64,000 bases of DNA, from NCBI GenBank assembly GCA_021648285.1, contig JAKITC010000005.1, positions 1 to 64,000 on the forward strand, given 5' to 3'. Below are positions 44,742 to 52,664 of this stretch, in pieces. Positions within the stretch are counted from its first letter, which is position 1. Each line of letters starts with the position of its first letter. The translations under genes and the position numbers were made by a program. This DNA comes from Sulfurimonas sp. (lineage in GTDB: Bacteria; Campylobacterota; Campylobacteria; Campylobacterales; Sulfurimonadaceae). The notes beneath the pieces were generated by a model. It saw only the letters and a list, made by a program, of their open reading frames with translations. It made no database searches and was not told the origin of the DNA.

Positions 44742-46478
44742 TTAAAATCTTCGTATCAATTGTATCTTGAGAAGAGTTCTCTCAACTTCTAATTTTCTAG
44801 TTTCACTCTGTGTTTCAGTCTTATTATACTGATATGACATTGATATATGGGTTTTCCCCGCTTCATATACCAAATTTGCATTACCCGCGTAATCTAGAGT
44901 ATCATAATATTGCTTTACACTTACTCTAGAACTAAACATTAATCTTCTAAAAAAACGATAATTTAAGTTTACATTCATCATTGGATTAACTTGGCTGGTG
45001 CTTTCCTCATCGTTAACCATATTTATATACTCCATACCAAAATTAAATGCAATACGTCCCCTCATACCTAAACGAAAATTAAAATTTAAAGCATCCCGTA
45101 GGCTGCTTGATGAATAGGAACTGCTTACTCCAGTGTTAGAAGTGCTTGTTATTGAATATGCAGCAGCTAAATTATTGTTGACTATAGCAAAAAGTCTTGA
45201 GACAAGAGCTGCATTAAAACTAAATCTTTGTTGTTGATAATCTTCTGAGCTTGTTGACATGTTTGTACTGGCACTTATATTGAGGTTAGACTCAATAGAT
45301 GGCAGCTCTTTGGTTACTCCTGCATTTAAATTAAAAGTGTACCTCTCAACAGCGGTACTTGTGTTAGTGCTGTTGCCATCTTTAGACTCTTTTGTTGTAG
45401 TGTCATTTTTTTGAACTATAAGATTTGTTGTTAAATTAAATTTTGCATCATCAAAAACAGTTCTTGTATAAGCATGAGTAGCAGCTAAATTAAGATTTGT
45501 ATTAACACCTTTTACTGTAGGGGTATCAAAAGTATATATCATAGCGCTTTGGGCAAGATTGATACTTGACGATAATCTGTAATTGAGTGTTTGATTAATA
45601 TTTATTGCATTAAACTGCTCTGTAGTATTAGCTTCTTGATATTGCAATTGCGTGCTGTTTACAGATAGTGTAGCGTCATACTTTGCTCTCTTTGGAGTCC
45701 AGCGCAAATCCGCACGAGCATCCATTCTTGTTGTCTCATAATACTCATCAGTCTCATAAGAAGCGTCAGAGTTTAGTTTTAAATCTTCTGAAATATCTGT
45801 TTTATAAGAGAGGTCCACTTTATCTTTGACTTGATTCACGCTTGTAACACTGTTGTTTAGATAATTTTGTACGTTTTCTTCTTCATTATGCTTATATTTT
45901 ATGCTTAGCTGATGTGCTTTTGTGCTGTAATCAAATGTGCCAAAATAACTACTGTTTTGTGTATTTTGCACATTATCAGCATACTCAGATACGCCTTTAA
46001 TATTTGACATTCCATAAGCAATCTGATATGGAGTTAAATTTACTGATCCCGATATTCCTTGAGCCTGTGATTCATAAATATAACTGGTAGAAAAGTTGGC
46101 GTACTGTGTTGATATTGGGCTGTTCTGCTGATTGGCATATATGCGAAATGGGAATTTTGTCCCTTTAATAAAATTTAACTCTATTCCATAATCATTACTG
46201 TCAGTTTTTTGCGATGAAGTCTCATCTTTGAGTTTATCAGATCTAATCGATCCCTTTAAAGTATACTGAAGTAGACGGGGACTGTAAATATTTCCTATAT
46301 AACCCAAATTTAATTTATTAGTGAAGTTCTCTCTAGACCTTGTACTGCCGGTATTTGTTGTTTCATCCTCTGAGTACAAAAATCCCAAACTTCCAAACAA
46401 ACCCCTGTCTCTATGTCCAGCAGCTGACAGTGCTGATGTTAAAGCTAAAAATAAAAATAATAAAATCAGCTTTTGCAT
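44742..46478 (-). CDS. outer-membrane beta-barrel, putative conduit porin
   Basis: A 578-residue protein with a signal peptide (ILLFLFLALTSALSA). It is dominated by alternating polar/hydrophobic strands (YTLKGSIRSDKLKDE, HQLSIKYKHNEEENVQN, RIAFNFGMEYIN) and ends LLKIQLIRRF with a C-terminal Phe. It has no Cys or CXXCH. Size and context (multihaem cytochromes, NHL, PpiC) fit the porin of a porin-cytochrome conduit or a secretion pore for cytochrome filaments. I cannot tie it to MtrB, OmbB or another named family by sequence alone. Seven bases separate it from the PpiC-like gene. Confidence 0.8.
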   Translation of the reverse strand: MQKLILLFLFLALTSALSAAGHRDRGLFGSLGFLYSEDETTNTGSTRSRENFTNKLNLGYIGNIYSPRLLQYTLKGSIRSDKLKDETSSQKTDSNDYGIELNFIKGTKFPFRIYANQQNSPISTQYANFSTSYIYESQAQGISGSVNLTPYQIAYGMSNIKGVSEYADNVQNTQNSSYFGTFDYSTKAHQLSIKYKHNEEENVQNYLNNSVTSVNQVKDKVDLSYKTDISEDLKLNSDASYETDEYYETTRMDARADLRWTPKRAKYDATLSVNSTQLQYQEANTTEQFNAININQTLNYRLSSSINLAQSAMIYTFDTPTVKGVNTNLNLAATHAYTRTVFDDAKFNLTTNLIVQKNDTTTKESKDGNSTNTSTAVERYTFNLNAGVTKELPSIESNLNISASTNMSTSSEDYQQQRFSFNAALVSRLFAIVNNNLAAAYSITSTSNTGVSSSYSSSSLRDALNFNFRLGMRGRIAFNFGMEYINMVNDEESTSQVNPMMNVNLNYRFFRRLMFSSRVSVKQYYDTLDYAGNANLVYEAGKTHISMSYQYNKTETQSETRKLEVERTLLKIQLIRRF

Positions 46479-46485
46479 AAATGTA

Positions 46486-47418
46486 TTACTTTATTATCAC
46501 CGAATTTAGCATTAGCTTTTTAAGAAGCTCTGCTTTTCGTTTACCTTCTTCTTTGTTTTTTAGATCTTTTTTAAGACCTTTTTTTACTGTTTCAAAGCTT
46601 AATTGATTTTGCTTTTTCTTATCTTCTACCTTTACAATAAAATATCCTATATCCTGTTCTATAATATCACTAATCTCGCCTATCTCCATGCTAAACGCCT
46701 TTTCTTCAACAGCTTTGTTTAATCTGCCCTTGTGAAGATAGCCCATATCACCGCCTTTTATACGACTCATAGCATTTGAGTACTTAGCAGCCACATCTGC
46801 AAAATCATCACCGGCTTTTAATTTTACAGAAGCTTCATCGATTCTCTTTTTTGCTTTAGTATTTCCATCAGGGTCTTGTGGATTATTTTTTATATAGATT
46901 AGACGGACTCTTATTTTTTGTGGCTCTCTAAACTTATACTTATTCTTCTCATAATAATCTTTAAGTTCTCTGTCACTATGATTGACTTCTATCTCTTTTA
47001 TGTGCAGTTTTTTAAGTATTTCATCTTTTCTTACCGCTTTTCGGAACTGCTCAGGAGTAAAACCTGCTTTTTTTACTGAACTCTCCAAAGCTTTTTTAGA
47101 TCCGTATATACCAACTAGCTTTTTCATAACATCATCAACTTCTCTGTCACTTACAGTAATTTTCTTTGTAACCGCATAGTTGATCAAAAGAGTTTTTTCT
47201 ATTAATGATTTAAGTGCCTTTTCTTGAAGTACTTTTAGTTTCTCTTCATCCAGACTTGCATGAAAGTATGCTTTTGGCAATAATTTTCCAACTTCCTTAT
47301 CTCTCTCATCTATTGAAATCGCTACACCATCAACAACTGCAATAGTTGCCTCTGGCAACAACACTTTTCCCGCAATAAGAAGAGTACTTATTGATATTAT
47401 TAAAAAAAATATTTTCAA
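46486..47418 (-). CDS. PpiC/SurA-like peptidyl-prolyl isomerase
   Basis: A 310-residue exported protein with a signal peptide (FLIISISTLLIAG), an N-terminal SurA-like helical chaperone region (residues 25-145) and a parvulin domain (about 155-265: IRVRLIYIKNNP, LKAGDDFADVAAKYSNAMSRIKGGDMGYLHKGRL, VEEKAFSMEIGEISDIIEQDIGYFIVKVE). It should fold outer-membrane or secreted proteins in the periplasm. Lying one base from the NHL lipoprotein gene and seven from the barrel gene, it is probably dedicated to them or to the cytochromes. Confidence 0.9.
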   Translation of the reverse strand: MKIFFLIISISTLLIAGKVLLPEATIAVVDGVAISIDERDKEVGKLLPKAYFHASLDEEKLKVLQEKALKSLIEKTLLINYAVTKKITVSDREVDDVMKKLVGIYGSKKALESSVKKAGFTPEQFRKAVRKDEILKKLHIKEIEVNHSDRELKDYYEKNKYKFREPQKIRVRLIYIKNNPQDPDGNTKAKKRIDEASVKLKAGDDFADVAAKYSNAMSRIKGGDMGYLHKGRLNKAVEEKAFSMEIGEISDIIEQDIGYFIVKVEDKKKQNQLSFETVKKGLKKDLKNKEEGKRKAELLKKLMLNSVIIK

Positions 47419-47419
47419 T

Positions 47420-48535
47420 TTATTCCTTAGTTTTCTTTGGCTCAGGAGCTTTCTCTAATTCAGGCTTTCCAAAATTTTTAACTTCAGCATATTTTATTGG
47501 ATTGTCCTTTTTCCATTTTTCACTTAAATATTGAAAAGTTTGTACTCTTCCACTAAAGCCGTCAGCTATAATTATCTTATCTGTTTCATCTATGTAGACT
47601 CCTGTAACCAGTCTAAATCTTCCTTCCGTATAACCGGCAGAACCAAAATATAGAAGAAGATTTTGTCCTGTTTCATCAAATATTTGAATATTATTAAATG
47701 CGCTGTCAGCTACATAGATATGGCCATCGCTATCAATACCAACACCCTTAGGCCTTGCGAATGTTCCCGGCTTATCACCAACATTTCCAAAACGACTAAT
47801 AAATTTGCCATCTTTATCAAATATCTGTACACGAAAATTTTGGGTATCAACGATAACTATATTGCCGTTTCTTTGGTCAACTGCTATATTTGTAGGAAAA
47901 TTAAATTCTGCATCTCCCTTACCTCTTTTTCCAACTGTGTAAAGATGTTTTTTGGTAGCAATGTCATACGCTTTAAACTGATGTCCTTTGGTATCAACCA
48001 CATAAAGTATGTTTCGGCTTCTATCAATTGCTATGCCGGTTGGATGGATAAATTCAAGTTTGCCGCCAAGCATAAATATAAGATTTCCATCTTTATTATA
48101 GCCATTAATAGTTTTTAGGCGGGAATCACTTACATAAATATTTTTACTTTTATCAAAAGCAATGGATACAGGAGAAGCGAGTCTTCCTCTCGTTCCATCA
48201 CCGATAAGACTTAAGTCTCTGGTTTTTTCATCAATTACAAATACAATGTCTGAACCGCTGTCTGCCACATACACTTTACCATCTTGCAAGCCGACACCGT
48301 ATGGTTTAATGATGTTCATAGACTTATTATCTCTTGTTGATTCACCTAAAAACAGGTCAAGTGCCGTGGTTGTATCAGGCTTGCTCCCGCCTCTGTAAGT
48401 GTTAAGGTATAGAATTTTAGGCTCTTCTGGATACGAGGGATAAGTTATGGTCCACTTGACATCAACTGGTTTTGTAGCACATGCTTGAAAAAATAGCATA
48501 GCAAATATTGATATAGATAGAAAAATAATTTTCAT
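47420..48535 (-). CDS. NHL-repeat beta-propeller lipoprotein
   Basis: A 371-residue predicted lipoprotein (FQACATKP lipobox, Cys19). NHL repeats include GVGLQDGKVYVADSGSDIVFVID, NIAVDQRNGNIVIVDTQNFRVQIFD and GVGIDSDGHIYVADSAFNNIQIFD, forming about six blades. The tail is Lys/Pro-rich. A paralogue is encoded at 43735. As the first gene after the terminator-like hairpin that follows the tetrahaem gene, it starts the assembly part of the operon. Confidence 0.87.
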   Translation of the reverse strand: MKIIFLSISIFAMLFFQACATKPVDVKWTITYPSYPEEPKILYLNTYRGGSKPDTTTALDLFLGESTRDNKSMNIIKPYGVGLQDGKVYVADSGSDIVFVIDEKTRDLSLIGDGTRGRLASPVSIAFDKSKNIYVSDSRLKTINGYNKDGNLIFMLGGKLEFIHPTGIAIDRSRNILYVVDTKGHQFKAYDIATKKHLYTVGKRGKGDAEFNFPTNIAVDQRNGNIVIVDTQNFRVQIFDKDGKFISRFGNVGDKPGTFARPKGVGIDSDGHIYVADSAFNNIQIFDETGQNLLLYFGSAGYTEGRFRLVTGVYIDETDKIIIADGFSGRVQTFQYLSEKWKKDNPIKYAEVKNFGKPELEKAPEPKKTKE

Positions 48536-48607
48536 ATAAAACTCCGTTTTTTACTAAATAATATATTAAAGTATTATATCAAAAAAAGCATAATGGGAAA
48601 TAAAACA

Positions 48608-48666
48608 GAGAGGAAAAAGCTTCCCCTCCGTGAATTGAAAAGTTAAGTACCACTCTGTTGGGAGTA
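48608..48666 (-). terminator. terminator-like hairpins after tetrahaem gene
   Basis: On the minus strand, past the stop at 48671, GTACC...GGTAC forms one stem and GAGGGGAA-GCTT-TTTCCTCTC (48608-48628) another, followed by TGTTTTATTT. A partial terminator here would give high tetrahaem-subunit mRNA and lower expression of downstream assembly genes. Confidence 0.5.
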
Positions 48667-48670
48667 GGTA

Positions 48671-49378
48671 CTATTTATTGTGACAGCCTAGACAAAGAGC
48701 ACTTCCTACATTACTGTGACGAAGGAAGTTAACCTCAGTATCTGTACCTTGTACTTTACCACCGTTATGCGGGTCATGACAAGAACCACACTCAACTTTG
48801 TCGGCACCTGGTCCACGAAGCAAGTCTGCAATTGTAGCAGCTCCCATCCAAGAACTTAATACAGTGTTGACTGGGTTAAGTGAAGCATTTCCAACAGTAT
48901 ACACGATAGAAATAGGATGGTCATTTTGCATATTAGATGCTGTACCATTATTCTCACCGATATTACCACCGTACGTTGTACCTATCTGAGTGATATTTGT
49001 ACTACCTACTACTGTATTCATACCTGAACCAGGAGCATTAAGAATCGAATCAATAGCACTAACACCGTCATGGCAACTCAAACATGCTAAAGATGGATTG
49101 GCTGGTGTTGCATCTGTTGCTAGTCCCGCAATAGTTGTACCATACATAACAAAACTTCCGACAGGGCTAGCTTTATTCCAAAGCGGCGCACCGGTAAAGG
49201 CTGTGTTGGCCGCGTGAGGGGTATGACAATATACACAAATCTCCCCGTTATCACTTGAATTACTATCCAACAGTGTATTCCCCGACAAATCATGTGGACT
49301 ACCAGTGATTAGACCGAAAGCCACTGATGAGGACATCAGCAATGATATTGCTAGAATATTAATCTTTTTATTAAACAT
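48671..49378 (-). CDS. OmcE-like tetrahaem cytochrome, candidate nanowire subunit
   Basis: A 235-residue exported protein (signal peptide to about residue 22). Four CXXCH sites are at C48-H52, C99-H103, C197-H201 and C229-H233; five other His (29, 55, 154, 204, 221) can be distal ligands. The layout SPHDLSG, CVYCHTPH, GAPLWNKASPV, CLSCHDG, DHPISI, CGSCHDPHNGG, FLRHS, CLGCHNK matches my recollection of Geobacter OmcE/OmcS, whose subunits polymerise into haem-chain filaments; OmcE also has four haems at similar length. Gene order with NHL, PpiC and barrel supports this. Filament formation is inferred. The gene has its own promoter region and flanking hairpins. Confidence 0.85.
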   Translation of the reverse strand: MFNKKINILAISLLMSSSVAFGLITGSPHDLSGNTLLDSNSSDNGEICVYCHTPHAANTAFTGAPLWNKASPVGSFVMYGTTIAGLATDATPANPSLACLSCHDGVSAIDSILNAPGSGMNTVVGSTNITQIGTTYGGNIGENNGTASNMQNDHPISIVYTVGNASLNPVNTVLSSWMGAATIADLLRGPGADKVECGSCHDPHNGGKVQGTDTEVNFLRHSNVGSALCLGCHNK

Positions 49379-49432
49379 CTCGTCTCCTTTTTTCTATGAA
49401 GCATAAGAAACTTTTATACTTTATATGTGGTA

Positions 49433-49438
49433 AGTATA
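49433..49438 (-). promoter_or_regulatory. -10 element upstream of tetrahaem cytochrome gene
   Basis: TATACT on the minus strand (AGTATA at 49433-49438), preceded by TTTGT, about 55 bp before the start at 49378. The leader ends in AAAGGAGA, a strong ribosome site. No convincing -35, which is normal for Campylobacterota. Confidence 0.4.
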
Positions 49439-49497
49439 ACAAATTCTTAACTTACTGTCACTTAAGAGTATATATTAATTGTTGTTTTTAATATATT

Positions 49498-49514
49498 AGT
49501 TACATAAAGTAACT
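49498..49514 (-). terminator. hairpin after octahaem gene
   Basis: AGTTAC-TTTAT-GTAACT on the minus strand, a 6-bp stem about 46 bp past the stop of the octahaem gene at 49560 and just upstream of the tetrahaem promoter region. It would separate the two transcripts. Confidence 0.4.
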
Positions 49515-49559
49515 GTTTTTAAAGATAGGTAGCCATTTTTAAAGACATTTGTAATCTAT

Positions 49560-50588
49560 TTACTTCTTGTGGCATCTTTGACATACCCCATAAGTAAAAG
49601 AACCTTTCATTCTAAGTAGATATATTCCAGTTGAGCCATGTGGATTGTGACAGCTGCTACATACAAGATCTCTTCCCGGGCGAGCTGGATCCTTTCTATC
49701 TCTTGTTGGGTGCCCTCCACCTGGGGTTCTTCTCCCAAAACCGATTTGCGGTATCACATGTTGTCCACTTGCCTTTTCAGAATGACATGTGGTACAAAGG
49801 TACCAAATACTCTTTCGAAGAAAAAATTCATTATCTGAACCATGAGGATTATGACATCTTACACATCTACCGTCATTTACAGGACCATGCCCGTACTTAC
49901 TGGCTTGCCAAGCTTCAACGGTATCATGACAGGTTCCGCAAGTTTTTGATATTGGATCTGGCGCCAAATACTTTGAAGTACCCTTCTCATCTGCATTATA
50001 CTCACCAACTTTACCATTATGACATTCAAGACAGAGCCAGTTAGCAGTAGGAGCATGTGTATTTCTGGTATTTATCATACTTTTGTGACATCCGTAACAA
50101 GTAGTCTTTGTAACATCTTCGAATGCTTCTCCATCAGTTGGAACATTTGATTTCATAGTATGACAAGGTTTACACTTCTGCTCTTTTTCATCCTTATGAA
50201 AATATCTAACAGAATAATCTTCTGCCGCATCTTCATCAGCACCTTCAAAAAGTTCAGAAAGAAAAAATAAATCACGCTTTTCTTTTTTAATTACTTTTGA
50301 ATCTTTGTATAGACTAACAGAGACACTGTTTTGTCCGGGGTGTAGTTTTATACTTTTACAATATGTATTTTTTGTTGAATTGACCTCTACCGTAGTTGTT
50401 ACGTTATTCTCTTGAGTGATTACTATTTTATCAGCCTGCTCAAAAGTCACATTCACTACAAAAGTACTGTTTTCACCGACGTAGCGTGTCTTATCTAATG
50501 GCTGAATAATTTTTATTGATGAAGGAAGGTCTTTTGCATTGCCGCTTAAAGCGACAAAAAGCAAAAGAAGTATATTTACCAGTTTCAA
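49560..50588 (-). CDS. octahaem cytochrome c with beta-sandwich N-domain (second copy)
   Basis: A 342-residue exported protein (LLLLFVALSGNA signal) with a beta-rich domain (residues 25-110) and eight CXXCH sites (CKPCH, CYGCH, CLECH, CGTCH, CVRCH, CTTCH, CSSCH, CQRCH). It is a full-length paralogue of the protein at 27360, of identical length and haem number (NWLCLECHNGKVGEYN, PARPGRDLVCSSCHNPHGS). It is seven bases downstream of the 12-site gene, mirroring the dodecahaem-octahaem order of the other operon. Confidence 0.88.
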   Translation of the reverse strand: MKLVNILLLLFVALSGNAKDLPSSIKIIQPLDKTRYVGENSTFVVNVTFEQADKIVITQENNVTTTVEVNSTKNTYCKSIKLHPGQNSVSVSLYKDSKVIKKEKRDLFFLSELFEGADEDAAEDYSVRYFHKDEKEQKCKPCHTMKSNVPTDGEAFEDVTKTTCYGCHKSMINTRNTHAPTANWLCLECHNGKVGEYNADEKGTSKYLAPDPISKTCGTCHDTVEAWQASKYGHGPVNDGRCVRCHNPHGSDNEFFLRKSIWYLCTTCHSEKASGQHVIPQIGFGRRTPGGGHPTRDRKDPARPGRDLVCSSCHNPHGSTGIYLLRMKGSFTYGVCQRCHKK

Positions 50589-50595
50589 ATAAATC

Positions 50596-51831
50596 CTATT
50601 TTAGATTAACTTTTGGTGTTATTCTATCATAATGTCTACGAGCATGACATGCCGGTGCACAAGATCCGCCATTCTCAGTTTCAATATAACGAATAGGGAA
50701 GTTAATTCTACCAAATTTTGTTTTCTTTCTTAAATGGTGAGGATACTCTTTTGTGCCGTGGAAATCATGACAAGCACGACAAGAACGACCTTTAACTTTA
50801 TTTACATGTAAAAAGTGCATGTTTCTATCACCATTTCTAAAGTTTGTCATATCTTTAGTAAATTCATCCTGAATCTTCTCTTTTTCATGACACTGAAAAC
50901 AGATGTAACTCTTTGGATCAAATTTTTCATAAAAAGTTCTAGGGAATGGTTTTTTCAACATTCTTAAGTTATTTGAGCCATGTGGGTTGTGACATGCTGC
51001 ACAATCACCCCATAGAATAGGTCCATGCCAATCTGGATTTTCATCAAGATGTTTTTGCATATTTTGAAGCTTATAACCTGTTTCATCAGTTACTAATGTT
51101 TGATTATGACATGTTAAACATAACTCTTTTGAAGTATCTTTGATTAAAAATTTAGGATTCTCAGAACCATGCGGATCGTGACACTCAAGACATTTTCTTG
51201 GTCTGTTTAATGCTCCATGTTTATCCGTAACTTCTTTTATCCAAACTTTTTTATCTACATGACACATAAGACATATATCTTTTTTTCTATCGGCATAAAG
51301 CTGATAAAGATGGTCTGATGTGTGTGGGCTATGACAATTTGTACACTGATCTTTTACAGGCGGGTGTATATTCGTAGTTTTATGTAAAAATTCATCTTTT
51401 GCCTGATGACATCCTGTACAAAGCTCATTAATGCTTGAACTAACTAAAAGTTTTGCATTATCAGATTCATGTGGATTGTGACATGCAGTACATGCACCTG
51501 CTGCAACTGGACCGTGAATAAACTTTCCTGTATCTTTAGGCAGATGACACATATAACATAGTTCAGGTGGGTCCATAATCAAAGCACCCTCACCCTTAGC
51601 ATCTACATGGCAAACTGTACAATCTCCCCATTGATACGGAGGATGAACAACTTTCTTTGCTGATTTTAAGTCTGTTCCATAAAACTTTTCCAATTCTGTT
51701 AAAACTGGTCCTTTATCCTTAGTCTTATTTGCATCTTTTGCCGGAGTAGGTGCCACTACAGCAAAAGCACTTGCACATGTCAATAACAAAACTAATATGA
51801 TTTTTACTATACTAAAACTCTTATATTTCAT
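50596..51831 (-). CDS. dodecahaem cytochrome c (second copy)
   Basis: A 411-residue exported protein (signal VLLLTCASAFA) with eleven CXXCH sites and a C-terminal CX3CH (GGSCAPACHARRHYDR). It aligns with the protein at 29314: ENPDWHGPILWGDCAACHNPHGSNN, NMHFLHVNKVKGRSCRACHD and FPIRYIETENGGSCAPACH are near identical there. It lacks the lysine-rich linker of that copy and has a cleavable-looking signal, so it is probably soluble periplasmic. It overlaps the monohaem gene by four bases. Confidence 0.88.
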   Translation of the reverse strand: MKYKSFSIVKIILVLLLTCASAFAVVAPTPAKDANKTKDKGPVLTELEKFYGTDLKSAKKVVHPPYQWGDCTVCHVDAKGEGALIMDPPELCYMCHLPKDTGKFIHGPVAAGACTACHNPHESDNAKLLVSSSINELCTGCHQAKDEFLHKTTNIHPPVKDQCTNCHSPHTSDHLYQLYADRKKDICLMCHVDKKVWIKEVTDKHGALNRPRKCLECHDPHGSENPKFLIKDTSKELCLTCHNQTLVTDETGYKLQNMQKHLDENPDWHGPILWGDCAACHNPHGSNNLRMLKKPFPRTFYEKFDPKSYICFQCHEKEKIQDEFTKDMTNFRNGDRNMHFLHVNKVKGRSCRACHDFHGTKEYPHHLRKKTKFGRINFPIRYIETENGGSCAPACHARRHYDRITPKVNLK

Positions 51832-52175
51832 TTTTTACCCTTTACTGTAATAAGATATGTAGCGAGAGCTCTTATGTCATCACCAAGCAGTATTTTAGTT
51901 TTTATCAGCTGCGGATTCATTACAGCTGCACGCTTTGGAAAAATAATTGGTTTTCCTTGACTTTTAAGATAATCTACTAATGCAGCTTGTTTACCTTTAT
52001 AAGCTTTTGCTATTCTCTTGAGAGATGGTCCTATAAGTTCTGTCTCAGGCTTGTGACATAGCACGCAACTTTTTGCTTCAAAAATACTTTTTCCTTTATC
52101 TAAGACAGCATCTTTTGCTGTTGCATTTGCTAAAAATAGCATAGAAATAGATAAACTTAATATTATTTTTTTCAT
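51828..52175 (-). CDS. monohaem class I cytochrome c
   Basis: A 115-residue exported protein (SMLFLANATA before KDAV) with one haem site (SCVLCHKPE) near the mature N-terminus and a Met ligand segment (RAAVMNPQ). It fits a c552/c555-like small carrier. As first gene of the second cytochrome operon it may shuttle electrons into the dodecahaem protein. Confidence 0.85.
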   Translation of the reverse strand: MKKIILSLSISMLFLANATAKDAVLDKGKSIFEAKSCVLCHKPETELIGPSLKRIAKAYKGKQAALVDYLKSQGKPIIFPKRAAVMNPQLIKTKILLGDDIRALATYLITVKGKK

Positions 52176-52207
52176 TTAAAAAACCTTTTTAAGTAATTGT
52201 TCTCCGA

Positions 52208-52664
52208 TTATATCATAACTTTTTCTAATTTTACTACGAATATATCATCTTTTATATTTATACTTTTATATTTCTTTTTAAAAATTTTAGTAGCCATTCC
52301 ATCCCCATGGTATAGTAGTTTCCCTTGAAGATTTAAGATAGGAGTGGTTCCTAATCCACAGCTTGGACTCTTTGATTTTAATATTATTTCGTTAATTTTT
52401 TTATTTAATTTTATAAAAGAATTAATCTCATTTTCAAGTAGTTTTGTACATCTATTTTTGTCTCATCGGTAAAAATTCTATTTTCCCCATCAACTTCAAT
52501 CACACTGATTCTTTCCCTTGGTGTTCCAAAGATATGTGCTTCTGGACAAAATGGGATTATTTCATAATCTTTATAAGCTTCTACAATCTCGTTTATTTTT
52601 TTGTTTTTCCGTCATAACGACAATATTCACCCAATAAACAAGCACTTATGATAACTTTTTTCAT
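52208..52664 (-). pseudogene. DUF523-family protein gene, frameshifted
   Basis: The minus strand begins MKKVIISACLLGEYCRYDGKTKK and then hits a stop after a run of seven A. Restoring one base continues as INEIVEAYKDYEIIPFCPE, FGTPRERISVIEVDG. A second frame change occurs near IDV, then LLENEINSFIKL and KSKSPSCGLG. The ISACLLGxxCRYDG, CPE and PSCG motifs are those of DUF523. The start codon overlaps the aldehyde dehydrogenase stop (TAATG), so it was translationally coupled. Two indels make it a pseudogene, barring sequencing error in the A-runs. Confidence 0.8.

Noticed and set aside
49631..50044. 137-codon plus-strand open frame
   Set aside because: It lies wholly inside the octahaem gene on the other strand, lacks a ribosome site and has unusual composition; it is a shadow.
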